Part shown: positions 44,198 to 54,360 of the stretch, piece after piece
How the letters are laid out: each line of letters starts with the position of its first letter
Numbering within the stretch: the first letter of the stretch is position 1
Made by a program: the position numbers and the translations under genes
Assembly: GCA_022036555.1 (NCBI GenBank)
Contig: CM039130.1
Coordinates: forward strand, 15,763,840 to 15,827,839
Source: Microstegium vimineum
Taxonomy: Eukaryota > Streptophyta > Magnoliopsida > Poales > Poaceae
Reading direction: 5' to 3'
DNA: 64,000 nucleotides
Notes under the pieces: model-generated
Database searches by the model: none
What the model was told of the DNA's origin: nothing
Seen by the model: only the letters and a program-made list of their open reading frames with translations

Positions 44198-46363
44198 TGT
44201 AACACCCGAAAATTTGAATTTTTGAAAATAGATTGAATTTGATTTAATTTTGAATTTTGTGCTCATGAAAATATAGGAAACTAAAAACTTTTTATCAAAT
44301 TAAAAGCAACCTAGGGTTTAGCAAAGTGTTTGAGCATTTATGCCTCGGCATTATCCTTTTTGTGATGCTTGGTTTTGCTAAACTCAAAGCTTTTCAAGTT
44401 GCGTTAGATTCGTAGTTTTATGCTCTATCCAGTAGTATAGTTTTCCTCTATGTTAATTACTTTTGAAAATCAAAGTAAATTAATTCTTTTAATGCTTTAG
44501 TCTTGCCCTTTTCAAAATCTTGTTTAATCTATAGTTTATTCGTTTTAGATCCGTTTTGTCCTGTTCGAGTTACGTTGGTTTCGTAACGATAAGATCTACC
44601 TGCTAGTAGCAATATTAAATATGTTTTATTCTCTAAAATAAAATGATAATTTATTAATCTATATAATCAATGGTTTTCCAATTAAAATCAATTAGGGTTT
44701 TCCACCTCGGCTTTTCATAAAACAAAACATACTTAGTTTAATCTTGTTTTTACAAAGCAAAGTAATGTGAATTAATTTAATTTGGGTATTTCTCTGAAGT
44801 ATCCAATATATGCTTTTTAAATAAAATAAATGAAGTTTAATTATCTTATAAAAGCTAATCTTTCGGTAGTCGTTTCTTTTCCTTTATAGATCCGATTAGC
44901 GTGATTCTCGCGTCTGCGTGATCGTAGAAATATGTAGATTTTTGTTAAACCTTTTTCGTTGATTGGTGTATTGTTCTAAATAGATCCATTGTATCTTATG
45001 TATGTTTGTTCAGCTGCTTGTGTGGTGTTTACTATCTTGTCCAATCGGTGAGATTACGTGGAGATCAAGAAGAAGCCATCTGAAGTTGAGAATCAGTTGA
45101 AGAAAGGATCTAAGCGTTTAAGGCAAGTATAGCATGGGATCTTCCTTGTTATCCTATTCACCTTAAATACTTAATTCATATGCATGTGTCTACCTTGATT
45201 CCCGTGAGGATTACCTAGATTTGATATCCTGTACCTTGTCACCTTTGAGGGTTTGCATATGGGTAGTTTGTGCTAGTGCTCATAAAGAATAACCATGATC
45301 TTGTAACTTGACTAATGATATATGCAATAACGATAAAAGATGACTTTTTAGCAACGTGGACTATAGGAGGAACATCAGGAACTCACACATGTGTTCTCAC
45401 TCATAGGGATATTTCTGTAAGAGATTACCCCGAGAAAACAGTACTACCATAAGCTAATGGGCTCTGGCTTGACTCAGTATTAGACTTTTGCTATTTTGTG
45501 GCAACTTACCTGAGAGGGCGCAAGAAGGGCTCTGAGAAAGTGGGGACTTGGTCTGCCAGAAGGTGCGCTGCGGTGACTTCTGGGAGGGGAGTTCTTACGA
45601 TCTCGTTAAAGGGAACTTGTAGCGGGTTGTTACCTATTAGTGGAATATGTGAACGGTCTCGTAGTGAACCCTGCCGGCCTACCTTAGAAGTGGGTTAAGA
45701 GGGTCGCGTCCTCGGGCGAAAGGGCAATTCACGACTTATGGGTAAGGATGTACACCTCTGCGCAGAGTTAAAAACTATCATGATAGCCGTGCTCACGGTT
45801 ACGAGTGGCTTGGGCTCCTTACTGTGTGATGTCCTTATGTCATGGCTCATCAGTTGTTATTTGTTATTGATTATTGTGACTTGTTCATATAGGCATTATA
45901 TCTTGTTCACCTGATCATGTGGTTATTTGGGCTTATGTTGAACTTGATGCTACTCCTCTGCTAAAACTATGATTCACTTAAAAGCTGAAGCAGTTAAACC
46001 CGTGTCTATCCTTTTTGAGCCTCATGAACCCCATGTTATCTTGTTGAGTATGACATGTACTTACGCTTGCTTTATTTTCAATACTTGGATAAAAATCCCG
46101 GATGGGTACCAGTTTGCAAGAGTTGAAAGAGATAGGCTTGTGATCAACCAGTTAGTTGGTCCCTATGGAAGTGGAGTCTTCACCCGAAGTTCAGAGTCGT
46201 CTTTCCGCTTTTTGCTGTGCTAAGGTTATCCTTTGACCTTATATGTTATATATTTAAGTATTGTCTTTTGATGCTACCTTAATTTGTGGCTATATGTGAG
46301 ATTTGACTTCCTGGGCTCACATATGGTGTATATCTGGTTTTGTCCTTAAAACCGGGTGTGACA
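44198..46363 (+). repeat. 5' LTR of element A (2166 bp, internally deleted)
   Basis: It is 1776 bp shorter than the 3' LTR, and this equals the segment missing after TTCAA at 44393-44397. Open frames of 66 and 84 codons recur in the other LTR and are not genes. Confidence 0.88.
45756..45786. repeat. Palindrome pair in the 5' LTR of A
   Basis: CTCTGCGCAGAG (45756-45767) and CTATCATGATAG (45775-45786) are perfect 12-bp palindromes. They stand where LTRs D and F have CTCTGCAGAG and CTGATATATCAG. CCGTG-CT-CACGG follows. Confidence 0.85.
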
Positions 46364-46366
46364 GAT

Positions 46367-46378
46367 TGGTATCAAAGC
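46367..46378 (+). other. Primer-binding site of element A
   Basis: TGGTATCAAAGC lies three bases after the 5' LTR. It differs from the usual initiator-Met site (TGGTATCAGAGC) at one base. Confidence 0.75.
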
Positions 46379-46550
46379 AATGCTGACTGTAGGACGCAAG
46401 CCTAGATAGAATTGGTCATCGTAGCAAGCTCTTAACCTTGTCTAGCTCTTGTGCTTCCTCTAACCTTGATATTTTCTTAAAATTATGCTCCCTCTTTCTC
46501 CATTCTTTTAAAACCCTTTGTCTCAAGTCTAAATCATTTCTCTCTCTTAG

Positions 46551-47513
46551 ATGGATCATAACAAGAAGTCAGCGAGCCCTAGAGATCTGAAAGACCAAGC
46601 AATGCCACCTTTGATCACGTTTGACAAGGAGAAGCTATCAACTATGCAGAATCAAGTACCTAAAGAAACAACTCAACAATAACACTTACCTCTAGGACAG
46701 ATCAATGTGCCAAGGTCCCATAGGGAACAGGCACAAGGAAGTAAAATACGGCGGAACTACAGCGAAGGCAAGTTGTACCACGTGGATATGTCTACAATTC
46801 CTGGGGCAAAGAAGGTCGTGTATGGTTTGATTCGAGTAGGCTCAGCAAATGCCATGGTTCTATTTGACCCAAGAGCCACGCATTCGTTCATCTCTACGAA
46901 GTTGGTAGAGGATCAAAAGATAGTGCCATTGCCAATGAAGAAACCAGTGATAGTTCAATCCCCAATTGGAGAAATGACGGCAAACCATATATGCCCAAAG
47001 GTTAGACTTAATATAAGAGGTGTGGACCTTGCAACGAATCTTATTGTTTTGAAGCTCTCAGAGATCAATGTTATCCTCGGAATGGGATGGTTCTCTGCTC
47101 ATAGAGGGGTGATCAATTGTGCCCATCATTTAGTACAACTAACAACACCGTCAGGAGAAAGGATTGAATATGAGGGGATGCAACCTTTAACCAAGGAATA
47201 TGAAGCTACCGCCTTTGAAAGTGGTAACGGTAAGAAGCATGAAGTTCTGAATCAATGCCAGTGTTGTAAGCATTATGGAGTTGTTTGTCTTCAAAACAAG
47301 CCTCATAAAGGGGAATTCAAGATGAATCTGAACTATGAAGCCAATGATGATAAGAAGAGGAAGGCTACCTCATATGAGTCACCATCAGAGAACAACCCAC
47401 CTTTGAGTTCAACTCCTTTGCCACACCTAGTTTGGAATCCTAGTCAGATAGACCCAAAGGGTAAGGATATAGAAGTTTCTCAAGCTCAATCTATTTTTGG
47501 GAGGTATGCATAG
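46551..47513 (+). pseudogene. First gag-protease remnant of element A
   Basis: An ATG at 46551 opens a short gag-leader-like frame that stops near 46681. The following open frame to 47513 is a retropepsin-like domain: VVYGLIRVGSANAMVLFDPR, then ATHSFIS, VILGMGWFSAHRGVINC and RIEYEG. This is the RVP_2-type protease of plant gypsy elements. The active site reads D-P-R-A where D-S/T-G-A is usual. The capsid domain is missing here, unlike the second copy. The C-terminal part is Lys-rich with an unrelated Ser/Pro tail. Confidence 0.75.
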
Positions 47514-48020
47514 ATGGATGGACAATCACTTGTACGGAGTTCCAACCCCAAAGAGTCAAGCGAAATAAGAAGCAAGCCAAGGAGAGGAAGAACCTCCATA
47601 GCTCGCAAGATAACAACACACCCAGCAACATTTCAGAAAGATGTAACCCTACCAAAGATCTACCTCGAAATGTGTGTTATCGTTGCCGACAGGAGGGCCA
47701 CCATGCATATGTTTTCCGACAGGAGAAGAAATCAAAGGACCATGGAAGCAATCAAGTCACTACAGGAATATCGTCAGTCGGTGTTAGCATCATGCATCAT
47801 GAAGGAAGATCTTGATACCTATCACCTCTCTAGGAGTATATGCCCCTTGTGTAATAAAACGCTAGTACCAAAGTCGAGTCAAGTCTGTGTGCCTTGTGAA
47901 CCTTTGGTGTTTGATTGGTTTGTCTTAATGTCAATGCTTGATTTGCAACTTTGTAATGAGTGCAATGATCTTGTGGGATTTCTCCACAACTTCATTTACT
48001 TTATAGGCCTAAAGTTGTAA
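47514..48020 (+). pseudogene. Cys-rich ORF of element A, function unknown
   Basis: The frame of 168 codons starts one base after the previous stop. In one frame it carries ICPLCNKTLVPKSSQVCVPC, a C-x2-C-x11-C-x2-C arrangement like a zinc ribbon, and then LCNEC and a hydrophobic tail. In another frame 47672-47720 encodes a C-x2-C-x4-H-x4-F block, a gag zinc knuckle with its last Cys lost. It is probably gag/protease-derived sequence shifted in frame, but the second Cys cluster is not something I recognise from chromovirus gag. Confidence 0.4.
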
Positions 48021-48860
48021 ATGGTTGGGTTCTCTTGTTTTCTGCTTTCTCTATCCTCTCTCAATCTATCGTGATCATCTTATCTCCTGTTGTCTCTATC
48101 CTATCTTTTCTGGAGCAATCTGTCTTTATCATTTTACATCTCTGTTTGTTGGAAGTCAAAAATCATGAAACAAATTCTGGAGAAAAGTAGAGTTCCATAT
48201 CTTTCTCTCACTACAAGGACCACCTTCACAGCTATTATGGTTTGGGAGATATGAAATTCACAAAGAGACACAGCCATGCTGTTTGGAACCTAGAACAGTT
48301 TCGGTTGGTTGCTAGTTTAGACGACCTTAACTACACCATCTGGAAAAGTGTGTTATAAGGAAGTTGGATATAATTTTATAACCTTTCCAATGGTTTAAAA
48401 TTCAACTTCATTGGATTAACAGAACTCTAGTGATGGTCGTTTTACTAAGCTGTTGTTTTGCAACTAGTGTGGAAAAGTATGGTTTAGTTGTTTCTGCACC
48501 TGCACCCAGTTCTCAGGAGTGGCAGAAGGACATGAAGATAGTAAGTTTCACTCAAAACAAGATGCAAGCTACCCTTAGATTCCCTTAGTCCAATCTTTCT
48601 TAAGGGGGGTAGCCAACTTGAAGAAGTTGCAATATGGAAGTTGCATACCGATGTCTAGTTGAAAAGTTTTGCTTATCTTTATGCTCGGGTTTTCTCTAGT
48701 TCTCAATTGGACATCACGTAAAGCTTCATCTAAGGAAACTATGAATGGACAATTTCTAATGCAGATATATATCTAAACAGATGGATACTAACGAGAAGAC
48801 ACTTCACAGGATGTAAAAAGGAATGTTCCCAATCCGGATCCTCCATCTATAGATCAAGCT
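48021..48860 (+). other. Non-coding interior of element A with a PPT-like tract
   Basis: There is no ORF or domain. Bases 48599-48612 read CTTAAGGGGGGTAG, the same purine tract that precedes the 3' LTR at 50390-50404, although no LTR follows it here. Confidence 0.6.
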
Positions 48861-50210
48861 TTGATGACACAAACTCAACCGTTGCAGTTTCTTGCTCAAA
48901 TCTCTATGCATCATACACCACCTATGGATAAACAAGGTGAAGTTATGAAAGGTCATCCACCAACTTTCTCTCGTGACACTGACCCACTAGAAGTAGATGA
49001 CTGGCTTCGAGCTATAGAGCTACATCTTGACATAGCTCAGTGTAAAGACAATGAGAAGGTGCTTTATGCTTTCGGTCAACTCCAAGGAACAGCGTTAGAC
49101 TGGTGGGAATCAGAGTTTGGTCAACGAGATGTAAATCAGATTGACTGGAAAGAGTTCAAGGCTGCTTTTCGATCTTACCATGTTCCAGCTGGTTCGGTAA
49201 CAACCAAGAGTGAGGAGTTCCACATCTTGAAGCAGGGTTCAATGTCAGTGTGTGAGTATAGTGATCAGTTCACTCAGTTGTCTCGTTATGCCCCAAGAGA
49301 AGTGGATAGTGATGCTAAGAAGCAAAAATGCTTTATGAAAGGATTGAATGATAGTTTGCAACAACAACTGATGACCGTTGCGTATGACGATTTTCATGCA
49401 ATGATGCACAGAGCTATTGCAATTGAGAAGAAACAACAAAAGAAGAGAAAGAAGAAGAGAAAGTGTGATCTTCAACGCCAGCTAAGAAACACCCATCCCC
49501 ATCTTGCTACACAAATAAGATATCAGTCACAATCTATGAACCTACTAGGGAGTACAGATCACGATCAACAATCCAGTGATGAAGTACCACCCTCCAATCA
49601 ATGCCAAAACCAACAACAACAGAAACCAGAATTGAGTGACCAAAAGAAGCATGATCAAAGAATAAAAGTGAAGGGGAAATACATTCAAGGAAGGTTGACC
49701 AAAATATTTACCACACGTGGAGCTAAGGAAGTTGTGTATGGTTACATTCCAGTAAACTCATCTCTTGCCATGGTGTTGTTTGACCCCAAAGCTACACATT
49801 CGTTCATCTCTAGTGAGTATGTGCAAGATCACAAGATGACAATGCTTCCGATAAGAAAACCAGTTATGGTTAATGTCTATGGAAGAGAAGAAAAGGCAAC
49901 TCACATCTGCCCAAAAGTTAGTCTTCTTATAAAGGGAGAAAACTTCAAGGTAAACCTCGCTGTTTTGGAGTCCATAAGACATGATGTTATCCTTAGAAGA
50001 GGATATTTCTCTGCCTGTAAAGGAGTGGTTAACTATGACCAACATTCGGTATTTCTAACGACAGCGGTGGGAAAAAGAATTGAGTATCAAGGGAAGAAAT
50101 TTGAATTTGTGGAGAGCGCGGATGACCTACTGGAAAGTGGGAATAGAGAGAATGGCAAAGTGGAATATTTTCAGTCCAACGAGTGTCAGAATCTTCAAAA
50201 TGTCATATGA
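48861..50210 (+). CDS. Second gag-protease of element A (449 aa, intact frame)
   Basis: This is the only long undisturbed element frame in the window. Residues ~30-200 are a retrotransposon gag domain: DPLEVDDWLRAIELHLDIAQ, LQGTALDWWESEF, FRSYHVPAGSVTTKSEEF and YSDQFTQLSRYAP. A Lys-rich and Gln-rich linker (200-275) follows without any CCHC knuckle. Residues ~285-430 are a retropepsin-like domain with MVLFDPKATHSFIS and RIEYQGKKF. The catalytic Asp is present but the next residues are P-K-A instead of S/T-G-A, so activity is doubtful. The frame ends with no RT after it; 3' UTR and PPT follow. It may supply gag. Confidence 0.78.
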   Translation: MMTQTQPLQFLAQISMHHTPPMDKQGEVMKGHPPTFSRDTDPLEVDDWLRAIELHLDIAQCKDNEKVLYAFGQLQGTALDWWESEFGQRDVNQIDWKEFKAAFRSYHVPAGSVTTKSEEFHILKQGSMSVCEYSDQFTQLSRYAPREVDSDAKKQKCFMKGLNDSLQQQLMTVAYDDFHAMMHRAIAIEKKQQKKRKKKRKCDLQRQLRNTHPHLATQIRYQSQSMNLLGSTDHDQQSSDEVPPSNQCQNQQQQKPELSDQKKHDQRIKVKGKYIQGRLTKIFTTRGAKEVVYGYIPVNSSLAMVLFDPKATHSFISSEYVQDHKMTMLPIRKPVMVNVYGREEKATHICPKVSLLIKGENFKVNLAVLESIRHDVILRRGYFSACKGVVNYDQHSVFLTTAVGKRIEYQGKKFEFVESADDLLESGNRENGKVEYFQSNECQNLQNVI

Positions 50211-50389
50211 ACTTTGCTTGTACTCTCTAGATCAAAGTTTGTTTCCAAGTCAACTGTGCTCTCTATATCTTGAAGATTGGTTGTGCTCCCAAGTTAAAGT
50301 TTTTGTTCCAAGGCAAATGTAATCTTTGTTCTCGAAGGACATCTTTATCTCTATCCTCAAGTCTCTCCAAATCTCGGGACGAGATTCAT

Positions 50390-50406
50390 CTTAAGGGGGG
50401 TAGATT
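50390..50406 (+). other. Polypurine tract of element A
   Basis: TTAAGGGGGGTAGATT runs up to the 3' LTR at 50407. Confidence 0.75.
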
Positions 50407-53400
50407 TGTAACACCCAAAAATTTGAATTTTTGAAAATAGATTGAATTTGATTTAATTTTGAATTTTGTGCTCATGAAAATATAGGAAACTAAAAACTTT
50501 TTATCAAATTAAAAGCAACCTAGGGTTTAGCAAAGTGTTTGAGCATTCATGCCTCGGCATTATCCTTTTTGTGATGCTTGGTTTTGCAAAACTCAAAGCT
50601 TTTCAAAACGGTTTAGAAAATGGTTTTCAAAAAGGATTTAAGAAAAGCTTTGAGAACAAAAAGAAAAGGAATAGGATCAAATCCTCTCTTCCTCACCTTC
50701 TGGCCCAACCAGCCCAGCCGGCCTGGTTCCCTCTCCCCTTCCATTTACATGGGTTGCTTTGCCTCGCCCCGGCCCGCGCGCTTTTCCCCCTTCCCTTTTT
50801 CCTATGCGGCCCAGCGCGTCGACCTGCCCCGCTCCCTCCCCTTGTCTCGCCGACGCGATGGTCCCGCGCTGTCAGCGCCTTCCCCCTCCTCACGCCGCCA
50901 AGCTCGCTCCGTGCTTTGCCACCACCGTAAGGAGATCAACGAGCTTCGGGACATTCTTCCAAACTCGCCTAACCTTCTTTATCCCTCTGCGTTACTTTCA
51001 GGTGCTCGGCATACCGTGCAGAACAACTCCGCCCGCCTCTGCTCGTCGTCGGCCCGCACCGTACTCCTCCGTTCCTCCCTATCGGTACAGGTGAACTCAC
51101 ATCTCCTTCACCTACCTCCTGGAACCCTTCCCGAGTCCATTCTGGCTCAAACCGCCCGCGCCGGCGTGGAGCAGAGCTCCCGTCCATGGCGTTCACCGCC
51201 GGGCCACTGTTCCCCCGGTGGGGAATCCATCTCCCTCTCCCTCCATCTAATCTGGGCCATTGGCCTTAGATCCAACGATCCCTAATCCAAGATACCCCTT
51301 CGGCCGGTTATCCTGCTAAAGAGCCCTTGATATCTTAAGTATTTCACCTGCAGTCCACGGCTGGGTTTAAGATCCGATTTTCTCTTTTGTTTTATTCCGA
51401 AACTAGATCCACCTAATTTACAGGTTTACCTCTATCCAACATGTCTCCGTCTTTTCTATCATCAAATTCATTGTTCCCTAACTCCATCCTCTTGTTTGGA
51501 GTTTCCCAAGAATTCTTTTATTTTGACCCTAAATCATTCTCTTGAGTCCATCATTCATAAAAAATCTCTAAAATAATCCGGGGAATTTTTCTGGCTTTTT
51601 TAGAACCTTTTCTCATTTTTCTATGAGCTTAATCTAATTTTTAGATGCTCCAAAATATCTTTTCATGAGCTCCAAATACTTTATTTGGGTTCATAAATAT
51701 TCCAAAGTGTCTCCGAGAATTTTCCCAGAATTTTTGAAGACTTCGGAGTATTATTCGTGATTTAAATATTAGTTCTAGACTTTTCTGGAATTATTTTATT
51801 CACGAAAATAATTTATTCCGAAAATATATAATAAATATCTCAATTTCCCACCGGTCCTCAAAGCCCAAGTGCAACAATCCTAATAAATCTCAAAAGTCCA
51901 TGCATTTATTTACTAATGGGCTTTTATGTCTAATTGGTCCATTAGTAAATGTGGAAGTGCACCATCAATTAGTACCATATCGCGAGTTGATGAATATGTA
52001 GGGAGTTTTTCTCCATATATATATCTATCAGCTTCTTGCCAAAGCACACCACAACTACCGCAAGAGGAGCCCCTAGTTTGGGAAATCTCTCGTGTAATAA
52101 ATTATAGTTTTCTCTCTTCGTATCATATCATTGGCGGTCAACTCCGGCGAACTCTCTGGCGAGCTTTTCTGGTGCTACAAGGTTCGTCTTGTTTTTCTCT
52201 TCGTCGTAGTGTATCCTTTCCATCCAAAGCGGTTTTCACGTTTACGTTTTCCCCTCCGGAAAGTGTATTCTCTTTTTAGACTCTTTAATTCGGTTTTAAA
52301 TGAAAATCCCTATTTACAGATTTGCCATCCGATTTCAAAACCCTATAACTTCTTTGTTTTTAATCCAAATCGATCCGTTCAAGTTGCGTTAGATTCGTAG
52401 TTTTATGCTCTATCCAGTAGTATAGTTTTCCTCTATGTTAATTACTTTTGAAAATCAAAGTAAATTAATTCTTTTAATGCTTTAGTCTTGCCCTTTTCAA
52501 AATCTTGTTTAATCTATAGTTTATTCGTTTTAGATCCGTTTTGTCCTGTTCGAGTTACGTTGGTTTCGTAACGATAAGATCTACCTGCTAGTAGCAATAT
52601 TAAATATGTTTTATTCTCTGAAATAAAATGATAATTTATTAGTCTATATAATCAATGGTTTTCCAATTAAAATCAATTAGGGTTTTCCACCTCGGCTTTT
52701 CATAAAACAAAACATACTTAGTTTAATCTTGTTTTTACAAAGCAAAGTAATGTGAATTAATTTAATTTGGGTATTTCTCTGAAGTATCCAATATATTCTT
52801 TTTAAATAAAATAAATGAAGTTTAATTATCTTATAAAAGCTAATCTTTCGGTAGTCGTTTCTTTTCCTTTATAGATCCGATTAGCGTGATTCTCGCGTCT
52901 GCGTGATCGTAGAAATACGTAGATTTTTGTTAAACCTTTTTCGTTGATTGGTGTATTGTTCTAAATAGATCCATTGTATCTTATGTATGTTTGTTCAGCT
53001 GCTTGTGTGGTGTTTACTATCTTGTCCAATCGGTGAGATTACGTGGAGATCAAGAAGAAGCCATCTGAAGTTGAGAATCAGTTGAAGAAAGGATCTAAGC
53101 GTTTAAGGCAAGTATAGCATGGGATCTTCCTTGTTATCCTATTCACCTTAAATACTTAATTCATATGCATGTGTCTACCTTGATTCCCGTGAGGATTACC
53201 TAGATTTGATATCCTGTACCTTGTCACCTTTGAGGGTTTGCATATGGGTAGTTTGTGCTAGTGCTCATAAAGAATAACCATGATCTTGTAACTTGACTAA
53301 TGATATATGCAATAACGATAAAAGATGACTTTTTAGCAACGTGGACTATAGGAGGAACATCAGGAACTCACACATGTGTTCTCACTCATAGGGATATTTC

Positions 53401-54348
53401 TGTAAGAGATTACCCCGAGAAAACAGTACTACCATAAGCTAATGGGCTCTGGCTTGACTCAGTATTAGACTTTTGCTATTTTGTGGCAACTTACCTGAGA
53501 GGGCGCAAGAAGGGCTCTGAGAAAGTGGGGACTTGGTCTGCCAGAAGGTGCGCTGCGGTGACTTCTGGGAGGGGAGTTCTTACGATCTCGTTAAAGGGAA
53601 CTTGTAGCGGGTTGTTACCTATTAGTGGAATATGTGAACGGTCTCGTAGTGAACCATGCCGGCCTACCTTGGAAGTGGGTTAAGAGGGTCGCGTCCTCGG
53701 GCGAAAGGGCAATTCACGACTTATGGGTAAGGATGTACACCTCTGCGCAGAGTTAAAAACTATCATGATAGCTGTGCTCACGGTTACGAGTGGCTTGGGC
53801 TCCTTACTGTGTGATGTCCTTATGTCATGGCTCATCAGTTGTTATTTGTTATTGATTATTGTGACTTGTTCATATAGGCATTATATCTTGTTCACCTGAT
53901 CATGTGGTTATTTGGGCTTATGTTGAACTTGATGCTACTCCTCTGCTAAAACTATGATTCACTTAAAAGCTGAAGTAGTTAAACCCGTGTCTATCCTTTT
54001 TGAGCCTCATGAACCCCATGTTATCTTGTTGAGTATGACATGTACTTACGCTTGCTTTATTTTCAATACTTGGATAAAAATCCCGGATGGGTACCAGTTT
54101 GCAAGAGTTGGAAGAGATAGGCTTGTGATCAACCAGTCAGTTGGTCCTTATGGAAGTGGAGTCTTCACCCGAAGTTCGGAGTCGTCTTTCCGCTTTTTGC
54201 TGTGCTAAGGTTATCCTTTGACCTTATATGTTATATATTTACGTATTGTCTTTTGATGCTACCTTAATTTGTGGCTATATGTGAGATTTGACTTCCTGGG
54301 CTCACATATGGTGTATATCTGGTTTTGTCCTTAAAACCGGGTGTGACA
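50407..54348 (+). repeat. 3' LTR of element A (3942 bp, full length)
   Basis: The LTR has TGTAACACCC...GGGTGTGACA ends. The segment 50607-52382, absent from the 5' LTR, holds the GC-rich part with overlapping chance frames (for example 50620-51285). It also holds the likely promoter region with a TATATATA stretch near 52017. The palindrome cluster lies at ~53741-53771. Confidence 0.9.
53760..53771. repeat. Palindrome in the 3' LTR of A
   Basis: CTATCATGATAG, as in the 5' LTR. Here one change nearby (GCTGTGCTC for GCCGTGCTC) weakens the neighbouring CCGTG-CT-CACGG inverted repeat. Confidence 0.85.
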
Positions 54349-54360
54349 CCTTCTGACCCA

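Larger units (their letters stand above)
44198..54348 (+). mobile_element. Large-LTR gypsy element 'A' with two gag-protease copies and no RT or integrase
   Basis: The LTRs at 44198-46363 and 50407-54348 start TGTAACACCC and end GGGTGTGACA. The TSD CCTTC is perfect (44193-44197, 54349-54353). The 4.0-kb interior has a PBS, a gag-protease remnant, a PPT-like tract, a second gag-protease and the PPT. No RT, RNase H or integrase motif could be found, so the element is non-autonomous. It belongs to the same broad LTR family as solo LTRs D, E and F, and is closest to E. Apart from one deletion the LTRs have the same length and few differences, so the insertion is recent. Confidence 0.88.

Noticed and set aside
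45498..46223. Two ORFs repeated nearly unchanged at 53483-54208
   Set aside because: They are the two LTRs of element A; a recent insertion explains the identity.
50535..51285. ORFs of 131 and 221 codons in the 3' LTR of A
   Set aside because: This is GC-rich LTR DNA; the segment is deleted from the other LTR and has no protein motif.
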